Source: JBEDUK01 sp963781595 (lineage in GTDB: Bacteria; Actinomycetota; UBA4738). From it: a stretch of DNA of 64,000 nt. The position numbers and the translations under genes were made by a program. Where the stretch lies: assembly GCA_963781595.1 (NCBI GenBank), contig CAWAGG010000001.1:372001-436000 (forward strand), read 5' to 3'. This document shows positions 8,718 to 16,768 of the stretch, one piece after another. Each line of letters starts with the position of its first letter. Position 1 is the first letter of the stretch. Below the pieces are notes generated by a model. The model had not been told where the DNA came from. It did not search any database and saw nothing but the letters and a program-made list of their open reading frames with translations.

Positions 8718-9497
8718 ATGGCGGCCCGCCCGACGCGCGTTTCGCTCTTCGTCACGTGCCTGGTCGATCTGCTGTACCCGGAGGTCGGTGAGGCGACGGT
8801 TGCCCTCTTGGAACGCGAGGGCGTCGCGGTCGACTTCCCTGCGTCGCAGACGTGCTGCGGGCAGCCGCCGTTCAACTCCGGGTTCCATGACGACGCGCGG
8901 CGACTCGCGCGAACGATGCTCGACGCGTTCGAGGAGGCCGAAGCCGTCGTCTCACCGTCCGGCTCGTGCACCGCGATGATCCGCAGCTACTACCCGCACC
9001 TGTTCCACGGGCGGCCGGAGGAGGCGCGCGCCCTGGCGCTCGCCGCGAAGACGTTCGAGCTGAGCGAGTTCCTCGTCGACGTCCTCGGCGTCGAACGCAT
9101 CGACGGCGCGGCGTGGCGCGGACGGGTCACGTACCACGACTCGTGCCACGGCCTCCGGGAACTGGGACTGAAGGGTCAGGGACGCAGGCTCGTCCGGAGC
9201 GTCGACGGCGTCGAGCTGGTCGAGATGGCCCGGCCCGACATGTGCTGCGGGTTCGGTGGAACGTTCTCGATCCGCCTGCCCGACGTTGCCGCGGCGATGG
9301 CGGACGACAAGATCTCGCAGACCGAAGCGACCGACGCCGCGATCGTGCTCACGGGTGACGCGGGATGCCTGATGCACGTCGCCGGCCGCATGTCCCGGCG
9401 CGGGTCGACCGTGCGGCCGATGCACCTCGCGACGTTCCTCGCCGCCGCGGCCGGGCTGACGCCGGCGACCGCGCCCGCGCCTCCGAGCCGGTCCTAG
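8718..9497 (+). CDS. lutA: LutA-type (Fe-S)-binding subunit of lactate utilisation complex
   Basis: This 259-residue protein contains two CCG domains with the cysteine signatures TCCGQPPFNSG (Cys46-Cys47) and MCCGFGGTFS (Cys176-Cys177), the arrangement of LutA/YkgE. With LutB and LutC it forms the iron-sulfur lactate-oxidising system that replaces the flavin enzyme LldD. The predicted partners LutB and LutC lie about 9.5 kb downstream (18985-21065), not next to it, which is unusual because lutABC is normally one operon. Its 3' end overlaps the convergent DNA ligase gene by four bases. Confidence 0.88.
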   Translation: MAARPTRVSLFVTCLVDLLYPEVGEATVALLEREGVAVDFPASQTCCGQPPFNSGFHDDARRLARTMLDAFEEAEAVVSPSGSCTAMIRSYYPHLFHGRPEEARALALAAKTFELSEFLVDVLGVERIDGAAWRGRVTYHDSCHGLRELGLKGQGRRLVRSVDGVELVEMARPDMCCGFGGTFSIRLPDVAAAMADDKISQTEATDAAIVLTGDAGCLMHVAGRMSRRGSTVRPMHLATFLAAAAGLTPATAPAPPSRS

Positions 9498-11023
9498 CCG
9501 CCGGGCAGCATCGCCCGTACCGCGTCGATCGTGTCCGCGTCCTCCGGGCCCTTGTCGGGCCGGTAGCCCTTCACGCGCGCGAACCGGAGTGCGATGCCGC
9601 CCGGGTATCGCGTTGACGCCTGCACGCCGTCGAGCGCGATCTCCACGACCAGCTCCGGCCGGACGAACACCGTGATCCCGCGGCGTTCGGTCTCTCGTTC
9701 GAGGAGCGCGGCCGTCTGCCACGTCAGCAGCTCGTCGGTCAGGCCCTTGAACGTCTTGCCGACCATGACGGGCGCCCCTCCGGAGGGATCCCTGGCGCCG
9801 AGGTGGAGGTTCGACAGCCATCCCTGCCGCCGGCCGTGGCCCCACTCGGCGCCGAGCACGATCAGGTCGAGCGTCCGGACCGGCTTGACCTTGCGCCAGG
9901 CGGCGCCGCGCCGCCCGGCCTCGTATCGCGAATCGAGCGCCTTGACCATCACGCCCTCGTGTCCGGCCGCCAAAGCCTCCGCGAGGAACGCGTCCGCGAC
10001 GTCGGCGTCGCCGGTCTCCAGCGAGGGCACGCGCAGCTCGCCGGCGACGTCGGCCAGCGCCGAGCGTCGCGCCGAGAGGGGCTCGTCGATCAAGTCTCGA
10101 CCGTTCAGGTGCAGGACGTCGAAGTAGAACCCCGCGAGCGGCACGTCCGCCAGCGCCGCTGCCCGCTCCTCGAGCTCGGTGCCGAACCGGCTCATCGTGT
10201 CCTGGAACACACGCGGGCGTCCGTCCTCGCCCAACCCGATCGCCTCGCCGTCGAGGATCACGTCCCGAACCGGCAGTCGGCCCGCCGCGTCGACGATCAC
10301 CGGCAACCGCGCCGTCACGTCGTTCAGGTTCCGCGTGAACACGCGCACGTCCCGGCCCGCCCGGTGCACCTGGATCCGCGCGCCGTCGAGCTTCGATTCG
10401 ACCGACGCGCGTCCGATGCCGTCGAGCGCCTCGGCGACGTTCGGGGCCGTCGTCGCCAACATCGGGAACACGGGTCGCAGGACCGTGAGGCCGACGGCCG
10501 ACAGGCCCGCTTCGCCCTCGGACAGCGCCATCGCGCCCGTTCGGCCCAGGTCGCCGGAGAGCATCGCCGCGCGGCGGACCGACGCCGCCGGCACGTCGGC
10601 GGCCCTCGCGATCGCCTCCGCCATCACGCCGGCCAGGGCGCCCTGGCGCAACCCGTCGGTGAACAGCTTCCGCAGGAACCCGGCCTCGTCGGCCGTCGCG
10701 CGCGCGAACAGCGCGGCCAGGATCGCCCGCCGGGCGCCCACGGATCCCGACCCGATCGCGGCCTCCACCCGATCGACCGCCGCGTCGACGTCGGCGATCG
10801 TCAACGACGGCTCATCGGCGTGGGCGGCATCGACCCCGCTCACGGTCGCCCACCCGATCCCGATCCGGCCCTGCCGCGGCGTTCCGGTCAGGAACCCGAC
10901 GGCGGGCTCGACCTCGTCCGGCGCCAGCCGCCGCAAGAACGACGCCAACGCGTCGGTCTTCTCCCCGCGCGCGGACGTCGACGCGACCGCGTGGGAGGTC
11001 GCTACCAGCTCGCCGAACCGCAT
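9494..11023 (-). CDS. ligB: ATP-dependent DNA ligase, LigB type
   Basis: This 509-residue enzyme has the three-part layout of mycobacterial LigB and archaeal ligases: an N-terminal DNA-binding domain (about 1-195), an adenylation domain with motif I ESKLDGARIQ (AMP-accepting Lys211), and a C-terminal OB domain ending in conserved basic residues (ALRFARVKGYRPDK). It seals nicks in duplex DNA using ATP. A second ATP-dependent ligase of the shorter LigC type lies at 26608-27651. No Ku or LigD polymerase domain is seen in this window, so a role in end joining is unproven. Confidence 0.92.
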   Translation of the reverse strand: MRFGELVATSHAVASTSARGEKTDALASFLRRLAPDEVEPAVGFLTGTPRQGRIGIGWATVSGVDAAHADEPSLTIADVDAAVDRVEAAIGSGSVGARRAILAALFARATADEAGFLRKLFTDGLRQGALAGVMAEAIARAADVPAASVRRAAMLSGDLGRTGAMALSEGEAGLSAVGLTVLRPVFPMLATTAPNVAEALDGIGRASVESKLDGARIQVHRAGRDVRVFTRNLNDVTARLPVIVDAAGRLPVRDVILDGEAIGLGEDGRPRVFQDTMSRFGTELEERAAALADVPLAGFYFDVLHLNGRDLIDEPLSARRSALADVAGELRVPSLETGDADVADAFLAEALAAGHEGVMVKALDSRYEAGRRGAAWRKVKPVRTLDLIVLGAEWGHGRRQGWLSNLHLGARDPSGGAPVMVGKTFKGLTDELLTWQTAALLERETERRGITVFVRPELVVEIALDGVQASTRYPGGIALRFARVKGYRPDKGPEDADTIDAVRAMLPGG

Positions 11024-11118
11024 CCCGACATCTTGCCCGAGACCGCCGACGATGGCCGCCGTTCACTTGCTGTTCACCTCCGGTTCGGTACAGTGCTCGC
11101 CGGGAGGGACCACAGCGC

Positions 11119-12258
11119 GTGAAACGGGGTTTGGCGTTCAGCCTGGCGGGCCTCCTGGCTATCGGCGTCGCGATCGCGATCTTCACCTCGGTCTCGGGCG
11201 GCAAGGGCAGCGCGTCGCCGACGTCGCCGGATCCGTCGGTCCGGCAGACGGTCGTCCGCGGCGTGATCGGTTCGGAGAAGAAGCCCTTCTTCGACGACCC
11301 GCGGGTCCAGCGGATCTTCCGAGCCCACGGGCTCGACGTGCAGGTCGACACCGCCGGCTCGCGGCAGATCGCCACCACCGTCGACCTCTCGCCGTACGGG
11401 TTCGCCTTCCCGTCCGGCGTACCGGCCGCGGCGAAGATCGAGTCGGAGCACCACACGAGGGGGCAGTTCACCGCCTTCTTCACGCCGATGGCGATCGCGT
11501 CCTGGAAGCCGATCGCCCAGCTGATGGTCCAGGCGGGCGTCGCGAAGGACATGGGCGGCTACTACACGTTCGACATCGCGAAGTACCTCGACCTGGTGAA
11601 GGCGAACACGCGCTGGACGGACCTGAAGGACAACACGGCGTACCCGGCGAGCAAGAGCGTCCTGATCACGTCGACCGACGTCCGCACGTCGAACTCCGCC
11701 GCGATGTACCTGTCGATCGCCTCCTACGTCGCGAACGGCAACAACGTCGTGCAGAACGAACGCCAGGGTGACGAGGTCCTGCCCGTCGTCACGCCGCTCT
11801 TCCTGCGGCAGGGTTTCGTCGAGTCCTCCTCCGAGGAGCCGTTCGACGACTACCTGACGATCGGCATCGGGAAGGACCCGATGGTGATGATCTACGAGGC
11901 GCAGTTCCTGGCGCACGCCTTCGCGAAGGACGGCGAGCTCAGCCCGGACATGGTCCTGATGTACCCCGTGCCCGACGTCCTGTCGAAGCACACGTTCATC
12001 CCGCTCACGCCGGCGGGGACGCGGGTCGGCAACCTGATCCGCGACGACCCGGCGCTGCAGAAGCTGGCCGTCGACTACGGCTTCCGGACCGGCGACGCGT
12101 CCTACTTCGCGTCCCAGGTCCTCCAGGCGGGCCAACACGTCCCCGATACCCTGGTCGACGTGATCGAACCACCGACCTACGACGCGCTCGAGCACATGAT
12201 CTCGGGCATCGAGCAGGCCTACACCGCGAGCGCACAAGGAGGAGGGGCAACGCCATGA
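11119..12258 (+). CDS. Membrane-anchored or secreted binding-protein-like protein, first gene of a TelA operon
   Basis: This 379-residue protein starts with MKRG and a hydrophobic segment (LAFSLAGLLAIGVAIAIF) that serves as signal anchor or signal peptide, so the rest is outside the membrane. The remainder has no cysteine lipobox and resembles the fold-level pattern of periplasmic substrate-binding proteins: two mixed alpha/beta halves with a hinge-like middle (SKSVLITSTDVRTSNSAAMY). The next gene, a TelA homologue, starts four bases before its stop (overlap 12255-12258), which points to coupled translation. I recognise the neighbourhood more than the protein itself. The ligand, if any, is unknown. 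Confidence 0.7.
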   Translation: MKRGLAFSLAGLLAIGVAIAIFTSVSGGKGSASPTSPDPSVRQTVVRGVIGSEKKPFFDDPRVQRIFRAHGLDVQVDTAGSRQIATTVDLSPYGFAFPSGVPAAAKIESEHHTRGQFTAFFTPMAIASWKPIAQLMVQAGVAKDMGGYYTFDIAKYLDLVKANTRWTDLKDNTAYPASKSVLITSTDVRTSNSAAMYLSIASYVANGNNVVQNERQGDEVLPVVTPLFLRQGFVESSSEEPFDDYLTIGIGKDPMVMIYEAQFLAHAFAKDGELSPDMVLMYPVPDVLSKHTFIPLTPAGTRVGNLIRDDPALQKLAVDYGFRTGDASYFASQVLQAGQHVPDTLVDVIEPPTYDALEHMISGIEQAYTASAQGGGATP

Positions 12259-13565
12259 GCACGGAGGGCACGTCGGGCACGGAGGCGACAGAGACCACGC
12301 AGGCCGCGGAGGACGCCGCACCGCTGGCGACCATCACGACCAGCGCGACCACCGATCAGGCGAGCGCAGGTTCGACCGACCTCGTGCTCGCGCCGCCCGC
12401 TCCCGTCCAGGCGCTGCCGCCCGCCGAAGCCGAGAGCATGGTCCCGGTCGACCCGGCCACGAGGAGCCGGCTCGATCAGACCGTCGAGAACTACGTCAAC
12501 TCCCTCGCCTCGCTGGACACGCACTCGCAGGAGTTCGCGAGGAAGATCGATTCGATCCACACGATGGGCGACCGTGAGATCAAGCAGTCGGCCGACGTCT
12601 CCAACCGCATGCTCGACCGCCCCGTGCGGGCGATGGGCACGGGGCTCTTCGACAAGAACGCGCCGGTGGCGCAGTCGCTGGTGGAGCTCCGCCGCACGGT
12701 CGAGGACCTCGATCCCTCGAAGCAGGGCCTGATGTCGAAGAAGAAGCTGTTCGGCCTGATCCCGTTCGGCGACCATCTCCGCGACTACTTCGAGAAGTAC
12801 AAGTCGGCCCAGTCGCACATCGACGCGATCCTGAACGCCCTGTACAACGGCCAGGACGAGCTGCGGCAGGACAACGCCTCGATCGAGCAGGAGAAGGAGA
12901 ACCTCTGGGAGACGATGGGCCAGCTGAAGCAGTACGCGTACATGGCCGGCCAGCTGGACTCGCAGCTCGTGTCGACGATCGCGGCGATCGACGCGACCGA
13001 CCCGGCGAAGGCGAAGGCCCTGCGCGAGGACGCGCTGTTCTACGTGCGCCAGAAGCACCAGGACCTGCTCACGCAGCTGGCCGTGAGCGCCCAGGGGTAC
13101 CTCGCCCTGGAGCTGGTGCGCAAGAACAACGTCGAGCTGATCAAGGGCGTCGATCGCGCGACGACGACGACCGTGTCTGCCCTGCGGACCGCGGTCATCG
13201 TGTCGCAGGCGCTGGCGAACCAGAAGCTGGTCCTGGACCAGATCACCGCGCTGAACACGACGACCGAGGACATGATCGAGTCCACCTCGGAGCTGCTCCG
13301 CGATCAGTCGGAGAAGATCCACCAGGACGCCGCCAGCTCGACGATCAGCGTCGAGAAGCTCCAGGCGGCGTTCGAGAACGTCTACTCGGCGATCGACGCG
13401 ATCGACTCGTACAAGCTCGAGGCGCTCGACAGCATGAAGCAGACCGTCGACGCGCTGGAGACCGAGGTCACGAAGGCCCAGGCGTACCTCGATCGGTCCA
13501 GGACCTCGAAGGACGAGCCCCCGACGAGCGAGCTGACGGTTCCCACACCCGGATCGGGCTCCTGA
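12255..13565 (+). CDS. telA: Toxic anion resistance protein, TelA family
   Basis: This 436-residue soluble protein begins with an acidic, low-complexity stretch (about 1-60). It continues as the long helical TelA core, with the diagnostic SLVELRRTVEDLDPSK and KKLFGLIPFGDHLRDYFEKY around residues 140-180 and RATTTTVSALRTAVIVSQAL near 300. TelA was named for tellurite resistance, but its biochemical role is not settled and it is also linked to envelope and cell-surface stress. It lies second in a four-gene operon with an exported binding-protein-like protein, a VWA lipoprotein and a small membrane protein. Confidence 0.9.
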   Translation: MSTEGTSGTEATETTQAAEDAAPLATITTSATTDQASAGSTDLVLAPPAPVQALPPAEAESMVPVDPATRSRLDQTVENYVNSLASLDTHSQEFARKIDSIHTMGDREIKQSADVSNRMLDRPVRAMGTGLFDKNAPVAQSLVELRRTVEDLDPSKQGLMSKKKLFGLIPFGDHLRDYFEKYKSAQSHIDAILNALYNGQDELRQDNASIEQEKENLWETMGQLKQYAYMAGQLDSQLVSTIAAIDATDPAKAKALREDALFYVRQKHQDLLTQLAVSAQGYLALELVRKNNVELIKGVDRATTTTVSALRTAVIVSQALANQKLVLDQITALNTTTEDMIESTSELLRDQSEKIHQDAASSTISVEKLQAAFENVYSAIDAIDSYKLEALDSMKQTVDALETEVTKAQAYLDRSRTSKDEPPTSELTVPTPGSGS

Positions 13566-13596
13566 CGGGAACGCGGGCCGTGCGCGCACCTGGCCG

Positions 13597-15222
13597 ATGA
13601 CCGACCGCGGACGAGCGACCGTCGGCGCCCCGAGGGCGGCGAGCCTCGCGGTCTGCGCGGCCCTGGCCGCCGCGCTCCTCGCCGCGTGCACCGGATCGGG
13701 CTCGGGGACCCAGCCCACCGGGACCTCACCCCCCGGCCCGAACACCCTGACGATCCTGGCGGGCTCTGAGCTCCAGGACATCCAGCCGATCCTGCCGCGC
13801 ATCGAACGGGACACGGGGCTCGACCTTCGGTTCGCCTATACCGGCTCGCTCGACGGTGCCGAACAGATCGCACGTGGCGACGCCGGCGACCTCGGGTGGT
13901 TCTCGAGCAGCAACTACCTCACGCTGGCCGGTGCGTCGACGAAGGTCCTGGCGAAGGAGTCGATGGCGCTCTCACCGGTCGTCATCGGTGTGCGGCAGAG
14001 CCTGGCCCAGCGATGGGGGTGGGTGAACGACCCGGACGTCACCTGGAAAGACATCGCCGCGAAGGCCTCCACGGGCGAGCTGAAGTACGCGATGACGAAC
14101 CCGGCGGCCTCGAACAGCGGGTTCTCGGCGCTGGTCGGGGTCGCCTCCGCCTACGCGGGGACGGGGAACGCGCTGACGGCCTCCGACATCGACGTCCCGG
14201 GCCTGAAGCGGTTCTTCTCCGGCCAGGCCCTGACGGCGGGGAGCTCCGGGTTCCTCGCCGACGCCTACGTCCGGAGCCAGGATCAGCTGGGCGGGCTGAT
14301 CAACTACGAATCGATCCTGCTCTCCCTGAACGCGAGCGGGCAGCTCCACGAGCCGCTCACGCTGATCTACCCGAAGGACGGCATCATCACCGCCGACTAC
14401 CCGCTGATGCTGCTGAACCCGGCGAAGCGCAAGCAGTACGCCGAGCTGGTCGCGGACCTGCGGACGCCCGAGGTCCAGCGCTGGCTGATGACCAGGACGA
14501 ACCGCCGCCCCGTGACGCCGCAGGTGCAGCTGGACTCGCGGTTCCCCGACCGGCTGCTGGTCGAGCTCCCGTTCCCGTCGTCGCTCGAGGTCGTCAACGC
14601 GCTCCTGGGCGCCTACCTGAACGAGATCGCCCCGCCGTCCCACGCGATCTTCGTGCTGGACGTGAGCGGTTCGATGGACGGCGCCCGGATCGACGCACTG
14701 AAGCAGGCGATGGCGGGGCTGGCCGGCTTGGACACCAGCCTGTCCGGCACGTTCGCCCAGTTCCGCAACCGCGAGGACGTCACGATCATCACGTTCAGCA
14801 ACCGGGTCCACGACGTGCGGAACTTCACGATCGAGGGGACCGATCCCAACTCACCCGATCGCCTCGCGATCCGCGAGTACGTGAGCGGGCTGCAGGCCGA
14901 TGGGAACACCGCGATCTACTCCGCCATGGCGCGTGCGTACCAGGAGGCCCTGGCGTCGATCGCGTCCGACCCGAACCGCCTGACCTCGATCGTGCTGATG
15001 ACCGACGGCGAGAACAACGCGGGCATGAGTCCTCGGGCGTTCATCACGTACCTGGACGCCCTTCCCGCACAGGCGCGGACCGTGCGAACCTTCCCCGTGC
15101 TGTTCGGCGAAGCCGACCCGGCCGCGCTGCACCAGATCGCGGACGAGACCGGCGGGAAGGTCTTCGACAGCAGGTCGACGTCGTTGTCCGAGGTGTTCAA
15201 GGAGATCCGTGGCTACCAGTAG
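13597..15222 (+). CDS. Lipoprotein with substrate-binding-like domain and C-terminal VWA domain
   Basis: This 541-residue exported protein has a signal peptide and a lipobox ending at Cys31 (LLAACTGSGSG). Residues about 45-330 form a substrate-binding-protein-like domain (NTLTILAGSELQDIQPILPR at its start). Residues about 347-535 form a von Willebrand A domain with a complete MIDAS start, DVSGSMDG (Asp355, Ser357, Ser359), and the downstream LMTDGENN. The VWA domain binds partners through a metal ion. It probably sits on the outer face of the membrane and works with the other products of the TelA operon. It overlaps the following gene by 14 bases. Ligand and partner are unknown. Confidence 0.88.
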   Translation: MTDRGRATVGAPRAASLAVCAALAAALLAACTGSGSGTQPTGTSPPGPNTLTILAGSELQDIQPILPRIERDTGLDLRFAYTGSLDGAEQIARGDAGDLGWFSSSNYLTLAGASTKVLAKESMALSPVVIGVRQSLAQRWGWVNDPDVTWKDIAAKASTGELKYAMTNPAASNSGFSALVGVASAYAGTGNALTASDIDVPGLKRFFSGQALTAGSSGFLADAYVRSQDQLGGLINYESILLSLNASGQLHEPLTLIYPKDGIITADYPLMLLNPAKRKQYAELVADLRTPEVQRWLMTRTNRRPVTPQVQLDSRFPDRLLVELPFPSSLEVVNALLGAYLNEIAPPSHAIFVLDVSGSMDGARIDALKQAMAGLAGLDTSLSGTFAQFRNREDVTIITFSNRVHDVRNFTIEGTDPNSPDRLAIREYVSGLQADGNTAIYSAMARAYQEALASIASDPNRLTSIVLMTDGENNAGMSPRAFITYLDALPAQARTVRTFPVLFGEADPAALHQIADETGGKVFDSRSTSLSEVFKEIRGYQ

Positions 15223-16003
15223 TGAAGCCGAACCGCCGCGCGTCCCACCGCAGGCGCCCGTGGAGCCGGCGGCGCCCGTGGAGTCGGCGGCGCCCGTGGA
15301 GCCGGCGCCCCCGGTGAGCGCTGCGCCGTCGAAGCCGCAGCGGAGCCGCGCCGGTCGATACCTCGGAAGCACCAAGAACATCGTCGGGAGCGTCGGCGCG
15401 CTGGGGGGCCTGGCGCTGTTCTTCGCGGGGATCGTCGGGCCCCCGCTGTGGCCGTTCGTCGTCGCCGGGCTCTACGGGATCGGCGCGCTGATCGCGCCCA
15501 GGGAGCGCTCCTACGATCTGCGCTCGGAGCTGGACACGAAGGACCTCGATCGTTCGCTCGACCACCTCCAGCGGCAGATCCACGGCAGGGTACCGGCCAA
15601 CATCGAGCGCAAGATCAAGGGGATCGCCACCACGATCCGCGGCATCCTGCCGAGGACGGGCCAGCTCCCCCCCGGCTCGCAGGAGCTGTTCATCCTGGAG
15701 CGGACCGTGACCGACTACCTGCCGACGTCGCTGGAGAGCTTCATGAACCTGCCCAGGACGTATGCGGCGCTGCACCCGTTGAAGGGGACGAAGACGGCGG
15801 AGCAGATCCTCGCCGAGCAGCTCGACCTCTTGCAGCAACAGATGGATCAGGTCGCCGACGCCGCGGCGAGGTCCGACGCCGATCGGCTGCTCGCACAGGG
15901 CCGGTTCCTCGAGGATCGGTTCGGGCGCTCGGACCTCTCGATCGGGCCGGGCGATGGGACGACCGGAGGAGGTGCCGCGGGTGCGGGGACGACCGCGGGC
16001 TGA
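15209..16003 (+). CDS. Small membrane protein of the TelA operon, XpaC-like in position
   Basis: This 264-residue protein has a Pro/Ala/Glu-rich N-terminus (repeated APVEPA/APVESA units, residues 12-35), then two closely spaced membrane helices (about 55-95), a helical cytoplasmic part with no catalytic motif, and a Gly-rich tail. In Bacillus the gene beside telA is xpaC, which also has paired N-terminal membrane helices, so this may be its counterpart; the similarity is in layout and I cannot confirm homology. Its start overlaps the VWA gene by 14 bases, showing tight coupling. Confidence 0.7.
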   Translation: MATSSEAEPPRVPPQAPVEPAAPVESAAPVEPAPPVSAAPSKPQRSRAGRYLGSTKNIVGSVGALGGLALFFAGIVGPPLWPFVVAGLYGIGALIAPRERSYDLRSELDTKDLDRSLDHLQRQIHGRVPANIERKIKGIATTIRGILPRTGQLPPGSQELFILERTVTDYLPTSLESFMNLPRTYAALHPLKGTKTAEQILAEQLDLLQQQMDQVADAAARSDADRLLAQGRFLEDRFGRSDLSIGPGDGTTGGGAAGAGTTAG

Positions 16004-16021
16004 CGGTAGGATCCGGCGACC

Positions 16022-16768
16022 ATGAGCGCGCCGCTGATCGGGATCCTCGGGTACCGCCTGACGCCGGGGCGCGTCTCGATGTGGCCCTGGGGAGCGTTCG
16101 CCGTTCCCGAGGGATACGTCCAGGCGACGCTGCGAGCCGGCGGGCTCCCGGCCATCGTTCCGCCGACGGCCCTCGAGTCGACGTCGGCGGACGCGCTGGT
16201 CGAACGCTTCGACGCCGTGATCCTGTGCGGCGGCGGGGACGTCGAACCCACTCGGTCCGGCGCGTTGCCGTCCGACCGTCTGTACGGCCTCGACCCGGTC
16301 CGCGACGCCTTCGAGGTCGCGGTCCTCCGCGCCTCGGCCGCAGCGGATACGCCCACGCTCGCGATCTGCCGCGGGCTCCAGGTGCTCAACGTCGCGTTCG
16401 GCGGGACGCTGCACCAGCACCTCCCGGACGTCCCCGGCATGGGCCGCCACGGGGTGCCCCCGGCCGACGAGGCCGTCCTGCACGAGGTCACCGTGGTCCC
16501 TACGAGCCTGCTGGCCAAGATGAGCGGGTCGACGTCGTTGAAGGGCCTCGCCCATCACCACCAGGGCATCGATCGGATCGGCGACGGGCTGGTCGCGACG
16601 GGCCGCACCGACGACGGGTTGGTCGAAGCGCTGGAGCGACCGGGCTGGTGGATGGTCGCGGTCCAGTGGCATCCCGAGGAGACGGCGGCCGAGGATCCGC
16701 ACCAGCAGGCGCTGTTCGACGCGCTCGTCGACCGAGCCCGCGAGCGCCACGCCCGCGCGCCGCGGTAG
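16022..16768 (+). CDS. Gamma-glutamyl-gamma-aminobutyrate hydrolase family (peptidase C26)
   Basis: This 248-residue cytoplasmic enzyme has the C26/PuuD pattern: nucleophile in AICRGLQVLNVAFGG (Cys116), followed by GTLHQHLPD, and the histidine in QWHPEET (His217). PuuD releases GABA from gamma-glutamyl-GABA in putrescine breakdown, but relatives hydrolyse other gamma-glutamyl compounds and no puu genes are nearby. It begins 18 bases after the TelA operon and may be read through from it. Its stop codon abuts the stop codon of the convergent gene at 16769 with no bases between. Confidence 0.88.
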   Translation: MSAPLIGILGYRLTPGRVSMWPWGAFAVPEGYVQATLRAGGLPAIVPPTALESTSADALVERFDAVILCGGGDVEPTRSGALPSDRLYGLDPVRDAFEVAVLRASAAADTPTLAICRGLQVLNVAFGGTLHQHLPDVPGMGRHGVPPADEAVLHEVTVVPTSLLAKMSGSTSLKGLAHHHQGIDRIGDGLVATGRTDDGLVEALERPGWWMVAVQWHPEETAAEDPHQQALFDALVDRARERHARAPR

